From Timema cristinae (taxonomy: Eukaryota; Arthropoda; Insecta; Phasmatodea; Timematidae), in contig JBCFYV010011135.1 of NCBI GenBank assembly GCA_039000515.1, positions 6,433,209 to 6,497,208 of the forward strand: DNA of 64,000 nt. Reading direction: 5' to 3'. This document shows positions 1-10,796 of this stretch, piece by piece. Position numbers and translations under genes: made by a program. Position 1 is the stretch's first letter. The number at the start of each line of letters is the position of its first letter. The notes under the pieces are model-generated. The model did not search any database. It had not been told where the DNA came from and saw nothing but the letters and a program-made list of their open reading frames with translations.

Positions 1-225
1 GAGTTACAGGCAGCATTCGCTAGCCCTTATCCTCATGGAATGAGGGTGAAAATTATGAATTTGTGAAAATATATATCTAATGAAAAGATGGGTTGATTGA
101 TTGTGAGTTTGTGATGATTATCTGAAAAGGAAACGCATGTTTGATTAGTCAAAATATACACTTGATGAAGGATGAAAATTGAATGTGAAGGTGTGGATGA
201 TGTTGCTCCTTCCTCTTATCCCTCT

Positions 226-2247
226 CTATTCCAGCCTTGGGCGTTTGTATGGTCTTTGGTCGTGAGGATTGTAGTTACCAAGTGCACGTATCAATGGATT
301 TTTGTGTGCTACACTTTGTGTGTAGAACTTTTCCCTTCTTTCTTTGAATAACATATCGAGTGGTTTGCACTTGGCTACATCATGGAGGTGGTCTATTCTT
401 GTTCTAATGTCTGTTCCGGTTATGAGCCTTAGTATCTTGTTCTGCACTGTTTGTAGCTTCTTGATGTGTGTTTTGGCTGCGTATCCCCAACCTACGCAGC
501 CATAGAGGATGATGGGCTGGATGATACATTTGTATAAGGTTATCTTGGATTGCTGACTCAGTTGGCGCCCTTTGAAGAGAGGATAAAGCTGTATGAAAAG
601 CGCGGTTGCAGTTTTCCTTGTTCTGTCAATATGTTTCGCCCAGGTGAGCTTCCTATCTATGGTTATTCCAAGATATTTTGCCTCGTTTTCGAATGGTATG
701 TCCTCTTGAAAAATAGTGAAGTTCTCTGGTGGTAATTGTCTCCTTTTAGCCACCACCATAGCCGTGGACTTCGCAGTGTTGACTTTCACTCGCCATTTTG
801 TGAGCCAGGTCTCCAGTGTTGTTAGGTATCGTTGTAGTGCTAGTGTCGCGTAGTATATATTCCGGTCTCTTGTATAAATTAGTGTATCGTCCGCGAATAA
901 TCTCACTGTCATTTTGGGGTGTGTTGGTATATCAGAAACATAAAGATTGAAAAGGTAGGGAGCCAAGACCGACCCTTGCGGTACCCCTGATTTTACTTTC
1001 ACCCTCTCGGAAAGTGAGCCCCCAATAGCGACCTGAAACTCTCTGTCTTCTAAGTAGCTTTTAATGAGCATTATGTCTCTTGGTGGGAAGTCGTATTGTA
1101 TCAGTTTGTATAGCAGTCCATAGTGCCACACCTTGTCGAAGGCCTTCTCGACAACCAAGAATATGGCGAGCATGTATTCGCGTTTATTGAAGCTATCGGT
1201 GGCATCCTCTATGAAATTTAGTACAGGATGGATCGTGGAGTGAAGTTTCTTGAATCCAAACTGTAGATCGGGGATTATTTCGTTCGTCTCTGTGTGTTGT
1301 TGCAGTCTATTTAGTATCAGGGATTCATAAAGTTTACTGGTTGTATTGAGCAGGCTGATTGGTCGTCTGTTCTGAGGGAAGATGCTATTTTTGCCTGGTT
1401 TAGGTATTGTGATAATTTTGGCCTGTTTCCAAGTATTTGGGAAGTATGCAAGTTTGAGGGCTGTATTCAGTATTTGGGTCAGATGAGCTATTGCATTTTG
1501 AGGTAGGTTTATTAACATTTCGTTCCTTATGCAGTCAAGTCCCGGTGCCTTGTTTCGCTTAAGTGTTTTGATAGAGTTTTGTATTTCATGGTCTGTGATT
1601 GGTTCTGGTGTTTCTGCTACTGGTCTGTCTATGTATTCGTTTACTGTTCTGACGACTCCTCTATTAAAAGCTTCCTCTTGGGTTGGATTTGGCGTGAATT
1701 GGTCTATTAATGTTTCTGCTATGGCTTCGGCTTTATCTTTACTAGTGTAGGCCATCCCCTGTCGGCCGTGGATTGCTGGTGTACCTGCTTTTTTTGTTTT
1801 CCCTTTAAGTATATTTGTAATCTTCCATGTTTGTTGAAGATTTGTGGCTGTTTCTGTCACGAAAGTGGTCCAATTGGCTCTTCGGATTTGGTTAACTAAT
1901 CTTCTTACTATGGCTTTATGTCTGTTATAGTTGGTTCTCGCTTGCGGTGTCCTCATCCTTTGCCAATCTCTTCGGGCTTCCCTTTTAAGGGCTAGTCTGT
2001 AGTTTAGTTCTGGGTTTTCTAGTCTCAGATCTTGTCGTTTTTGCGAGGTCGTGGTATGAGTTGCGTAGGTTTCTTGGATTGTAGTTGTGAATATTTCTAT
2101 CGCTGCGTCAACATCTTCCTCAGTTTCAATTCGTAAGTTTATTGGGATCACTTCTTGTAGTTCAGATTTATACATTGTCCAATCGGTCGTCTTTGTAGTC
2201 GGTTTGTGCCAGTTTGTGTGGTGGTCGATGTTGACGTCCACTCGCAA
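226..2247 (-). CDS. LINE ORF2, C-terminal part: reverse transcriptase
   Basis: 673-residue open frame with the non-LTR reverse transcriptase. Boxes seen: NRRPISLLNTTSKLYE, FGFKKLHST, motif A FLVVEKAFDKVWH (about residues 363-375), GVPQGSVLAPYLFNLY, the catalytic RLFADDTLIYT, then YLGITIDRKLTW and the thumb-like C-terminal region ending YKRPRLE. The match to Jockey-clade ORF2 is strong. In motif A the usual catalytic Asp (FLD) is Val (codon 1155-1153, one base change from GAT), so the enzyme should be inactive. The ATG at this frame's start is probably not a natural start; the frame is joined to the upstream endonuclease through a frameshift. No RNase H domain is seen. Confidence 0.9.
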   Translation of the reverse strand: MRVDVNIDHHTNWHKPTTKTTDWTMYKSELQEVIPINLRIETEEDVDAAIEIFTTTIQETYATHTTTSQKRQDLRLENPELNYRLALKREARRDWQRMRTPQARTNYNRHKAIVRRLVNQIRRANWTTFVTETATNLQQTWKITNILKGKTKKAGTPAIHGRQGMAYTSKDKAEAIAETLIDQFTPNPTQEEAFNRGVVRTVNEYIDRPVAETPEPITDHEIQNSIKTLKRNKAPGLDCIRNEMLINLPQNAIAHLTQILNTALKLAYFPNTWKQAKIITIPKPGKNSIFPQNRRPISLLNTTSKLYESLILNRLQQHTETNEIIPDLQFGFKKLHSTIHPVLNFIEDATDSFNKREYMLAIFLVVEKAFDKVWHYGLLYKLIQYDFPPRDIMLIKSYLEDREFQVAIGGSLSERVKVKSGVPQGSVLAPYLFNLYVSDIPTHPKMTVRLFADDTLIYTRDRNIYYATLALQRYLTTLETWLTKWRVKVNTAKSTAMVVAKRRQLPPENFTIFQEDIPFENEAKYLGITIDRKLTWAKHIDRTRKTATALFIQLYPLFKGRQLSQQSKITLYKCIIQPIILYGCVGWGYAAKTHIKKLQTVQNKILRLITGTDIRTRIDHLHDVAKCKPLDMLFKERREKFYTQSVAHKNPLIRALGNYNPHDQRPYKRPRLE

Positions 2248-2897
2248 AGTAGTGGATTGTGGTCTGAATCAAGCTCTTGTAGGACTGATACTGCCTCCGA
2301 TGATATTTTTTGATTTGTTAGTATGATGTCGAGGATGTCCTGTCGATGGAGATGGTTTACAGGGTAAAATGTTGGTGAATCTGGTGCAACTACATTGTAT
2401 TCCGTCTCGTTGGAGTGTTCTTCTAAAATCCTTCCGTTCCTGTTTGTTGTCCGGCAGTTCCACAGTACATTTTTACTATTCAGATCCCCCCCTATTAGGT
2501 AGTCGTCAGTTACAGTAACTTGATCAAGGTCTCGTTTAAGTAGAGTCTTGTTCGGAGGGTTGTATACTGCCACAAAAGTAATAGGTCCCTTCTTAGTGTT
2601 TACGCCAACCGCCGTGGCCTCAAGGTTCTCCGTATCCTGTATGTCCGCTCTGTAGTGTGGAAGGTAGTTCTTGATTAGGACAGCTGTCCCTCCCCCCCTG
2701 GTATGCTTTCTGTCTGTTCTATAGATGGTGTACCCTAGGATATGTAATCGTTTAGTTTCTTGTAAATGAGTTTCACAAATTAGTGCTACGTCAATTCCGT
2801 ACGTTTTTAGTAGGTCCTCAAACTCTCGGGCTTGTTGAAGTATACTGTTGGCATTCCATACTAATATTCTTAGTTGGTCTTTTTCAATTGTCATCAC
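2148..2897 (-). CDS. LINE ORF2, N-terminal part: APE-type endonuclease
   Basis: 249-residue frame that holds the apurinic-like endonuclease of ORF2, which nicks target DNA to prime reverse transcription. Visible motifs in order: LVWNAN near the start, CETHL (catalytic Glu), YRTDR, GGGTAVLI, VYNPPN, GGDLNSKN, NGRIL, and the terminal SDHNP box. The natural start is probably ATG at 2894; the frame is open one codon further to a GTG at 2897. About 25 residues after SDHNP the sequence stops making sense and ends in a stop, while the RT frame begins upstream of this point. The true protein is therefore broken by a single 1-2 nt indel near 2236-2252, inside an otherwise clean ORF2. Confidence 0.88.
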   Translation of the reverse strand: MMTIEKDQLRILVWNANSILQQAREFEDLLKTYGIDVALICETHLQETKRLHILGYTIYRTDRKHTRGGGTAVLIKNYLPHYRADIQDTENLEATAVGVNTKKGPITFVAVYNPPNKTLLKRDLDQVTVTDDYLIGGDLNSKNVLWNCRTTNRNGRILEEHSNETEYNVVAPDSPTFYPVNHLHRQDILDIILTNQKISSEAVSVLQELDSDHNPLLCEWTSTSTTTQTGTNRLQRRPIGQCINLNYKK

Positions 2898-4236
2898 TGC
2901 TGAAGTAATAGTCAGTTGCCGCTTCTACAATTATCATGAGTTTTGACATCTTGTCTTCTGCTTGCTTTATTTTTGTAATGTAAGGTCTCAGGTGTTTCAG
3001 TAAGCCACATATGTCCAGTTCTTTGAATATATTAATTATTTCTTTAAAATCAAATTGGGAGGTTTTTCCCTGCTCCTTCTGCTGATGTGAGTCTTCTCTT
3101 CCAATCATCAAGGTGTCTCTGTATGTGCGGTGCGTTACGTTTGCGTTTGTTGTTTTTGGAGGTAATGTCGGGAAGTCGTTGTTGTTGATAGTTGCCGTTT
3201 GTATGTTTGTGTATGGCTTTTCTATTTTTTGCTGCCTTTGTTCTATCTTCTTTTCTATGAGTTTTTGATAAGTCGGACATTTTGTATAATTCGCTGTGTG
3301 CTTGCCGCCGCAATTTACGCAGCTTGCTGGAGTGGTCTTGTCTTTTCTAGGGCAATCTGAAGTCAAGTGAGGTATTAGACATTTTACGCATCTTGGTTTA
3401 TTTGCGCAGTTATTTTTAGAGTGCCCGAACTTCTGGCAGTTGTGGCATTGTAAAATGAAGTTTTGGGGCTGGACGTAATGTTCTATCTTAACACGGGTAT
3501 TGTTGAGGTATGTTTCTTGAAAAATTTGAAAGTTTTTGTCAGTTCTAGTGAGTGTGCAAACAAATATCGGTAAGAGTTTTACTATGTCTTGTACACTATT
3601 TTCATTTTGTGTTCTTGAGGTGAACTGTCGTACATCCGTTACCGTGAACCCTAGTATCTTTAGCTCCTCCTTTATGTCCTCAGTTGGCATATTGGGTGGG
3701 AGTCCCTTTATCACGATTTTGAGGGGTTTGTCTTTTTGCATTGTGTACGTGTGGTACTCTTGTCCTGTATTTTTGAGAAGTGCTTGTAGTGTTTTAAAGT
3801 CTTCTATTGTAGTAGTACGTATCTTTAAGCCATCTTGTACATAGAATACTTTGAATGTTCCGATCATAGTGGTTTTCATTGACTTTACAATGTTTGAGTA
3901 GTTGTTTGTCCCCGAGATAACTATCGGTGGAATTTTTTGTTTTGATTTCTGAGTTTCTGTGGTATTTGTAGGTATGTCAGAAGTATCCATAGTTTGGTCC
4001 TCTCCTGAGAGAGTCTCAAATTGATTGCTCACTTTGACAGCTTTAGGTGGTGTATCGTCTTTAGGTCTAAAAAGCAACTTCCTCTTTAGGACCGTAGCAT
4101 CCGTAAACTCAGCGTCCTCAGCTTCGTTTTCAGTTGTGTCAATGTCTACATCCTCTTCCTCATCGAGGTTTCGTGCCCAGTCCTGAGACTGATGTCGTTT
4201 CAGCTGTCCGCGTGAGTGGTCAGCTGTCCTGTCCAT
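2884..4236 (-). CDS. LINE ORF1 (gag-like nucleic-acid-binding protein)
   Basis: 450-residue intact ORF. The acidic, low-complexity N-terminal third (about residues 1-110) is followed by a central domain like the RRM-like region of Jockey gags (about 130-255), then three zinc knuckles near residues 264-320: CHNCQKFGHSKNNC (CX2CX4HX4C), CVKCLIPHLTSDC (CX2CX3HX4C) and CVNCGGKHTANYTKC (CX2CX3HX6C). This triple-knuckle pattern is typical of Jockey and related clades, whose gags bind the element RNA and package it in an RNP. The tail is Lys/Gln rich. The stop codon overlaps the ORF2 start (ATG at 2894-2892) by 11 nt, suggesting coupled or reinitiated translation of ORF2. Start choice: first ATG after a long untranslated leader, with the reading frame open to the stop. 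Confidence 0.88.
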   Translation of the reverse strand: MDRTADHSRGQLKRHQSQDWARNLDEEEDVDIDTTENEAEDAEFTDATVLKRKLLFRPKDDTPPKAVKVSNQFETLSGEDQTMDTSDIPTNTTETQKSKQKIPPIVISGTNNYSNIVKSMKTTMIGTFKVFYVQDGLKIRTTTIEDFKTLQALLKNTGQEYHTYTMQKDKPLKIVIKGLPPNMPTEDIKEELKILGFTVTDVRQFTSRTQNENSVQDIVKLLPIFVCTLTRTDKNFQIFQETYLNNTRVKIEHYVQPQNFILQCHNCQKFGHSKNNCANKPRCVKCLIPHLTSDCPRKDKTTPASCVNCGGKHTANYTKCPTYQKLIEKKIEQRQQKIEKPYTNIQTATINNNDFPTLPPKTTNANVTHRTYRDTLMIGREDSHQQKEQGKTSQFDFKEIINIFKELDICGLLKHLRPYITKIKQAEDKMSKLMIIVEAATDYYFSSDDN

Positions 4237-4545
4237 TTTAGTTTTTGTTGTAGGCCTGAATGGGCCGACAACACTTTGTGTAATTTTTGTTATATTTATG
4301 GTTTTTATTTGTTTCTTCGTCTCTGTAAGTTTTTTGTCAGGTTAAGTCAAGTTTGTTGAATATTTACCTTTCAAACGTTGAATTTGGTTGAATTTGGCCG
4401 CCTATTCCGGATAGGTCGGGACCTCAGCCGTCAATCGACCTTCTAACTCCGCTTATCACTTTTGTTGAACACGAGGAGTGAAGTCAACCTTCCAACTCCG
4501 AATATTCAATTCAAGTCTCGTCGCGTGCGTCGCCGTCCGTCAGAA
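4237..4545 (-). promoter_or_regulatory. LINE 5' UTR with probable internal promoter
   Basis: Leader upstream of ORF1. Jockey-clade elements start transcription from an internal, TATA-less promoter at the 5' end with downstream elements. Here the distal end is GC-rich with ACGG/GACG/AGAC motifs of the DPE kind within the first ~40 nt. This is inferred from position and composition only; the exact transcription start is not visible. Confidence 0.4.
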
Positions 4546-5792
4546 CAGTAAATGAGACGGTTTGTGGCCATTTATACCTAATTTCATAGCGGAGGAAACT
4601 GCAGATCTTATGGAGAAAATATTTATATTCACTCTCTCTCTCTGTTACCGGTTGCCAAACCTTATAGCTTTCGGTTGTTGGGAAGTGGAAGTGGCTGGGT
4701 TTACTATGAAATCCCTCATTGTAAACAATGCAGCATTTAGAGGTTGGGGGGTTCAATTGACAGGCAAACACATTTCCTATAGGTGCACAGCATTTTATAG
4801 AAACCTTATCTATTTCCACACAGTATTTTTTTTTTTTTTTTTTTAAGATTGAAATTTATTAACGTTTCTCTATGCCCCACGTAATTATGCTTAAACTATT
4901 TTATGTATAGAGCTTTTTTTCCTCATAATTAATAAACAAACAATATTCATTGCAGCTTTAGTTACTGAACAAGATCTGTCTTTACGTAAATAGAGATTCT
5001 ATAACTTTTGCTATATTTTAACTGCTAACAATACACTATTATTCAAATAATTATATTAATACACACATAAAATTATAATTCCACAACCTTACGGCAAAAT
5101 ATACAAAACACTTTCACACAAAATTTTAACGTGATCACTAAAAAAATTCTACACAGACAGTACTAATAAAATATGTGTTTATTTAGTGAACGTTTTTAAG
5201 CTAGCTATTAGGAACACGTGAGTCAAGACTACTCTTACTTTACGACTGTGATGGAAGAAGAAGCACCCACTACTGACAACAACAGCCCAGCAATGCCAAA
5301 TTTGATATACATTCGAAGGAAGACGGATCACGGAAAAAAAAAGAATGACAACGCTGTTGCTCATTAGTAAGCATGCAATTTCCTCAATAATGAAATTTGG
5401 TTTAGTAATAGTTTTCCCTAATCCCTTTCTTTGAGAAGATGCATAAAACTTAAAAAAAAATAGATTTTTCTTCTCAGTTTAGTTTTTGAATACATGATTA
5501 GTGTTGAATTAATTCTGGAAAAAGCACAGACTCTAGACAAGGGTCTGTAAAATATATTTGATAAAACAGTATATAGTAAACAACAGCATATGACCGATTT
5601 AAAAAATAATTAATAGATAATAATAAAGAGTGATTGTATATGAATTCTTATTTTGTTTGTCAATAACCCACTACTTTCGGATTTAAAGAAAATCAGTTTT
5701 AGTGAACTTCGGACATCGTTAACAAAATATATTGTCCGTAAAGGTCCATTATAACCAGAGTTGACTGTATATTCTTTTAATATTCTACACTA
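4546..5792. other. AT-rich stretch, no gene recognised
   Basis: Flank of the LINE. Holds a poly(T) run near 4827-4844. The only coding-looking item is a 38-codon ORF at 5251-5367 (plus) beginning MEEEAPTTDNNSPAMPNL; it has no recognisable family and no visible splice context, so I do not call it a gene. Confidence 0.5.
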
Positions 5793-5844
<52 letters not shown>

Positions 5845-5901
5845 GTTATTATTATTATTATTATTAATATTATTATTATTAATATTATTCTAATTATTAT
5901 T
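5793..5901. repeat. (ATT)n microsatellite, tail of the adjacent SINE
   Basis: About 109 bp of mostly perfect ATT units with a few substitutions. It abuts the 3' end of the minus-strand SINE at 5902-6180, so on that strand it is an (AAT)n tail. The same arrangement is seen at 44033-44058, 44953-44984 and 57094-57199. Confidence 0.9.
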
Positions 5902-6180
5902 ACCACAACGTCTTACTACCCGCTTGGGTTGTACTCACTTACGCTAATGTGTAATGGTAGGGTGATTGTGAGATGAAATGAAGGACCTAAAGCTTAACAT
6001 GGGAGTCGCACCACGGTGGAGGCTTGGCATTCCACACATTCACAAGCTGTGATTAATACACATTTGGTCAGAGGTTAAGGAAGGGTTTGGCTATGAGATA
6101 AATCTGTGCCGGGACCAAGGATTGAACCCGGGCTTCCAGCACAGAGGTCTGACACCTTAGCCCTAGACAACCAGGCCACC
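5902..6180 (-). mobile_element. SINE family A, full length, tRNA-Glu-like head
   Basis: On the minus strand the head reads GGTGGCCTGGTTGTCTAGGG with an A-box-like TGGTTGTCTAGGGCTAAGG and a B-box-like GGTTCAATCC, as in tRNA-Glu or tRNA-Asp type genes. A ~200-bp body follows, then the 3' domain with GGGTAGTAAGACG-like sequence and an (AAT)n tail. It matches copies at 34266, 44061, 44694 and 57200. It should be transcribed by RNA polymerase III and mobilised by a LINE partner. The copy at 44694 is the same family in the opposite orientation. Confidence 0.85.
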
Positions 6181-6760
6181 CTCTACACTATAATGTTCCA
6201 GAAATAAGGAGTGGTAAAAGTAATTTTAAATTATTAAGGGGGATTGGAAAACCAATGTAAATTTTACCTTATTATCATGAAAGGTTTTTCGTGTATTTGC
6301 TTGAAAAATAAAGTTATGAAAATAAAAATAGAACAATCTTAAAGTTCAAAGAATGTTGTTTGTGGTTAGTCTATTTAAGTAAGTATTTGAATAAAGATGA
6401 TGTTGAAAAAGATGTCTAAATTTTTTTTTTATCTCACTAAGGATAAAGATGTGTGGAAATCCTTTTCAGAAAACCAATCTTGCAGTTTCCTTTTTTCTAT
6501 TTCCACATTTTGGCATAAACTCCCGAAATTTCTTGGAAAAGATTATTTACTTGGAGTGCTGCGTATACTGCCTCATTTGAATTCCGCTTCTCGTTTGTAT
6601 TTTATACCCACAATGCAATGCGATAAAAGCAGCATGACTCTCTGTTGTGAAAATATTGTTCTGGTATATTAACCAGGATAGTATTAAAATGTGGAGGTGA
6701 GTGATTATTTGCATTTAATAAACATGTATTTTTTAATTCTAGCAGGATTATAATAATAAC

Positions 6761-6795
<35 letters not shown>

Positions 6796-8330
6796 TAGTA
6801 ATAATAACAATGTTTATTTTTAACACTTTCTGTTGTAGGCAACAAGATTGAAATAAGCCATTTGTTAGGCTGTAAAGTATGTCGAATATATATTTGAAAT
6901 AGTAGAAATGAAATCACAAACAATAATTATTACTGAATAATATTAAAATAAATACATTTACAATTCTTTGAAGGTAATTCGACAAAAACCATGTTATTGC
7001 ATAATTATAGCAAGCGCATGATGATAGTATATAATTAGTGAATCAATGATCTCAATTCATTGCAGTTCACGAGAAGTAAGGGGTTAAACTTGCTTATTCT
7101 TTTTAGTGACCAGTGTTAAGCTATTGTAGTTAATGCAAGGGGCTAGTATTTAATATAACTAAACATTTAAATTAGGTATACAGAAAGAAATATAATTATG
7201 ATACTATTCATTATATAATTATGTATTGTTATTATTTATAATTTTTAATTTTTTTTAGTAGCCCGTCATACTACCCGTTTGGGTTATACACTTATGTAAT
7301 AATTTCTCTAATGGGTTAAGGATTATGAAAGTTATATTTACAGGAAGTTCACCTAAATTTGCTTTAGGGGAAATTGGGAAACAATTTTTTTAAAAGCCAC
7401 TGAAACAGTTATTAATTATTAATTTTTATGATATTATTAATATTATATAAATATTATATTATATTAATATAGTAATATACATATCTAACTGTGTATTCTT
7501 ATATGAATGTTTAATTATATTAAATATCAACCCATACATTAATTACTTTACCTTAATAGTATATAAAAAGCATAAAATAGTATATATATACCTATATAAC
7601 TCACTAATAATTAGCTATTAATACATAATACTAATACTAATTAATACTAAGATCCAATAGTTAATTCAATGGTTTGTTTGAAAAAGTCCCACTTTATTTA
7701 ATACGTCATACGTCACACGTCACACGTCCCACGAGGCTTACGCAAGACATTTCTTGAATGGGTGAGTTCTTGATACAGTCCAACATGTTTGTAACTAGCA
7801 CAGAAACGAGATCATGTATTAGATGAGCAATAAGACGATGAGGTAAATCTACGCCCATTTCCACACAATTGCTAGCTTTCACAACTCATGTGCACATTGG
7901 ATACACCGTACACGTTTTGGTAACCACTCAAACATGCATACATTATCAACTGCTCGGGTAGTTGGGAATAACCAATTCTTAGAATACACCAAACTCAAAG
8001 GAATGACATAGCTTTTAAGAATTTTATTGGATTATGGGCTATTTTATGACCTTTTATGGGCCTTTGGGGTGGTCCTCAATCCACCCCCATCTCCAGTTTA
8101 TTGCCACCACCCATGCTGCCCCACTTTACTTAAACAATACAATAAGCTCAAGGAAAATGCGCCCATTAAACCTTTTTTTTTTGTAAGAAACGAGGCAAAT
8201 AAAGATAATTTTAAGTTGTTGGGTAGTTTAAAGGAAAATTTGGGATGGATCATTCTTTAGAACAAAACATCAATTTTAAGATTCAAAGATAAGGTAATTG
8301 AAAACCTGTTTAGTATTAATAGTTATTGCT
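6181..8330. other. AT-rich stretch with microsatellite and a SINE-tail fragment
   Basis: No gene recognised. Contains an (AAT)n microsatellite at about 6749-6811 and an isolated SINE 3'-domain fragment (minus) at about 7256-7290 (TACTACCCGTTTGGGTTATAC). 7700-7732 holds a short run of ACGTCAC-type 8-9-bp repeats. The small ORFs here look like chance. Confidence 0.5.
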
Positions 8331-10400
8331 TTTAATTGTTCTTCTTAAGTCAACAGCCCAAGGGTGGGTTTGATGTGATTTATATCCATCCAAAGCTGGG
8401 CATGAACTCAGTCCTCTATCTGGCTAATACCGCCTGCACTATCTGGTGATTCCACATTGCCCTCCACACTAAATTTATATTAGTGAGCACGAAATGGCAT
8501 ACCAATCTTGCCGTAAAGGTGCTTTCATATACCTTACGTGTGTATTTTACAGGTCACAATCAACATGGTGTTGACGGATATACTTCCATTCCAAAGGATG
8601 TTGTGCTACCCATCGTGATTTCTATATGTGATTCTATATATTATGATTTTCCCAGGCTCATTCCAAGGAAATTGACCCTCCTAGCTCCTGAATCGTATAT
8701 TTTTCTTTCAATAGCATTTGAGTGAAATGTACCCCAAATATAGAATGGAGACATTTTCTATTATTTAACTAATCTCTTTTGTTTTACTCTGCGCATTACT
8801 ATCCACTCGGGCTATCAATATTAAACTTTAATCATTAAAATGATAAATAAATAAGAAAGGATATTTTTTAAATCCTACACACTCTGGCGGGAAGAATGAA
8901 AAACCATTTTAGGAAATAACAAACTCAACATACCCAGACAGTATTTGAACCTCTTCATCTTAGTCACTAATAAACGATTATATAGGAACTTTCCTTCAGG
9001 TCCGCAGTCCCACTAATTCTTACATTGAGTATGCATTTCAAGTGTGACAGAATTTGACTTCTGATCCATTTTCTGGAACCCAGGTGAGAATGAAAATTGA
9101 TGTAGTGGACCCCAGAGATTCCTCAGCCATCTGCCTCACCTTTCAAACATACAAACCCCCCCAACTCCCACCACGCATAACACGAAATAATTATTATTTT
9201 ACTTAAGGTTTTAAAACAAACGTATGTTATGGTTTACTATAAGTAAATAAAAAAGGGAAGGCATTGAACCGGTACAATAAACGTTCTAGGTTAAGTGAAA
9301 CAAACTAAACTTGAACACGACTGTCTGGTGGTTTGCCTTTGCAGGGAGACTAATGTACAAACATGCAAGCAAAAAATTACCTCTCTCACCAAACTGTTTT
9401 TTTTTCCATCTTTGTCAGCAAATAAAGTGTGGGTCCTCCAAAATTGTGGGGCCCTAATCAGTAGCACCATTTATACAACCATAAGAGCAGCCCGGATTGC
9501 ACTATTTTTCACCAGCAGCGAGAGAATATCAGCTACTGTCAGATCAGACAGCCTAAAATACAATGGTCTATGTCATTTTATGCAATTACTTATCTATTAT
9601 CTATAAGCTTATAATCCCTTTTGCCCTTCACCTACAACAAATCTAAGTCTTATCAATAAAAATAGGGGAAAGAACAATACGAAAATTCTTATTTCAAGGT
9701 AAATAGTAAAGCTCTCTGCTAGTTCTTGAATATCTTAAAAAAAATTGTTGTGAGTAATTAAAAAGTAGCTGTATTTGTTAGAGGAAGGTTAGTTTTAGAG
9801 CTTTTTTCATCAAGCAGATTCTCATGGCCACGAAAATATACTTAAAAAGTAATTGAGAAATGTTTAATGTTACATTTTCACACCTTTGTTTCTACTAATA
9901 AAATTAAAATCATAAGGTGGTTAGTTAAAATGAACCCTTCTGAAATCTTGATATTATAATGCCATATACAATATTTTGAAATAACGATCATAGAAAATAA
10001 TATTGCGTCAAAGCGAAACGTCTCCGCGTTAATTTCTCGCTTACCTAGGGGACTGCCTTAATATAAATAGGTTTTTTAATATATATATTTATATAATCTA
10101 ACTCTATTTCCAATTACCTTTTAAATAGCTATGGTGGACTATTTCCATACCGATAGAGAATCCGGGTTTGTTTCTTAATTAAGATGCATATTTTCATTAG
10201 GTTCTCTTAGTTATCAGGCTGAGTAATTTAGATTAATAATATCTCTTCTCATTTAGAAGAGTGTTCCTGTGACGCTAGAGGGATAGGAGAGGACGCGCTT
10301 TGCTTCATTTCCATGAGAAAGGTCAACTTTCCATCACCAGTCCACGCCAGGTTAATTAAAGTGGCCGAGGGAAACTGTAAACAACGTTTGACACGCCCGT
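8331..10400. other. AT-rich stretch, possible SINE remnants
   Basis: 8345-8462 resembles a decayed tRNA-like SINE head on the minus strand (GAGTTCATGCCCAGC as a B-box region), weakly. An isolated SINE 3'-domain fragment lies at about 8787-8815 (minus). No gene recognised in the rest. Confidence 0.35.
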
Positions 10401-10402
10401 AC

Positions 10403-10676
10403 ACTGGAGGAAAAAACAGTTTGACATGGAGGAGGGAGAATAGGAGAGAAAAATATGTAGTATATCCATGGATGAGGGAAAAGAGGAGCTCAAATTATTT
10501 AGTTTCCTTGTGGAGGAGAGAGAATAATACAGAAAATGTATAGCATCTCCTTGGAGAAGGGAGAACAGGAAATGTAACTATAAAATGTATCCATGGAGGA
10601 GAGAAAACAGGATATAAAACAATATAGTTTCCCCATGGAGGTTAGAAAACAGCAGATTAAATTATATATTTCCTCC
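10403..10676. repeat. 42-bp minisatellite, about six to seven degenerate units
   Basis: Units begin with ATGGAGGAG-like sequence and end with TTTCC-like sequence, spaced 41-43 bp (starts near 10423, 10465, 10508, 10548, 10589, 10631). Because 42 is divisible by three, short ORFs on both strands show 14-residue periodicity (WRREN... on plus). The units are diverged by roughly a quarter of positions. Probably a non-coding minisatellite. Confidence 0.75.
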
Positions 10677-10796
10677 ACCCAGGCTCCAATTATTTCCTCT
10701 CCAACTACCTGAGAGATGCGTACGAACTTCACGCCATCAGAAGGATACAACTCTTTTTCAGTGCCAAACATTCCAGCGTGGTAAAAACCAGTGGGA

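Larger units (their letters stand above)
1..4545 (-). mobile_element. Jockey-clade non-LTR retrotransposon (LINE), near full length
   Basis: Read on the minus strand the element has a 5' UTR (about 4545 down to 4237), ORF1/gag (4236-2884), ORF2 with an endonuclease and reverse transcriptase (2894-226) and a 3' UTR that runs off the window at base 1. ORF order, the ORF1/ORF2 overlap, three gag zinc knuckles, the APE-type endonuclease and the FADD-box RT are the Jockey-clade plan. The 3' UTR start resembles that of a second LINE at 62934. The 5' boundary near 4545 is an estimate: the GC-rich leader with GACG and AGAC motifs ends there and the flank changes in composition. No target duplication can be tested because the 3' end is missing. 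ORF2 has one frameshift and a mutated RT catalytic residue, so this copy is not autonomous. Confidence 0.9.

Noticed and set aside
5251..5367. 38-codon ORF MEEEAPTTDNNSPAMPNL...
   Set aside because: Composition is protein-like, but it is too short, unrecognised and without exon signals.
5761..5976. 71-residue poly-Ile ORF (and the similar ORF at 57053-57244)
   Set aside because: Translation of (ATT)n microsatellites into the SINE; not a gene.
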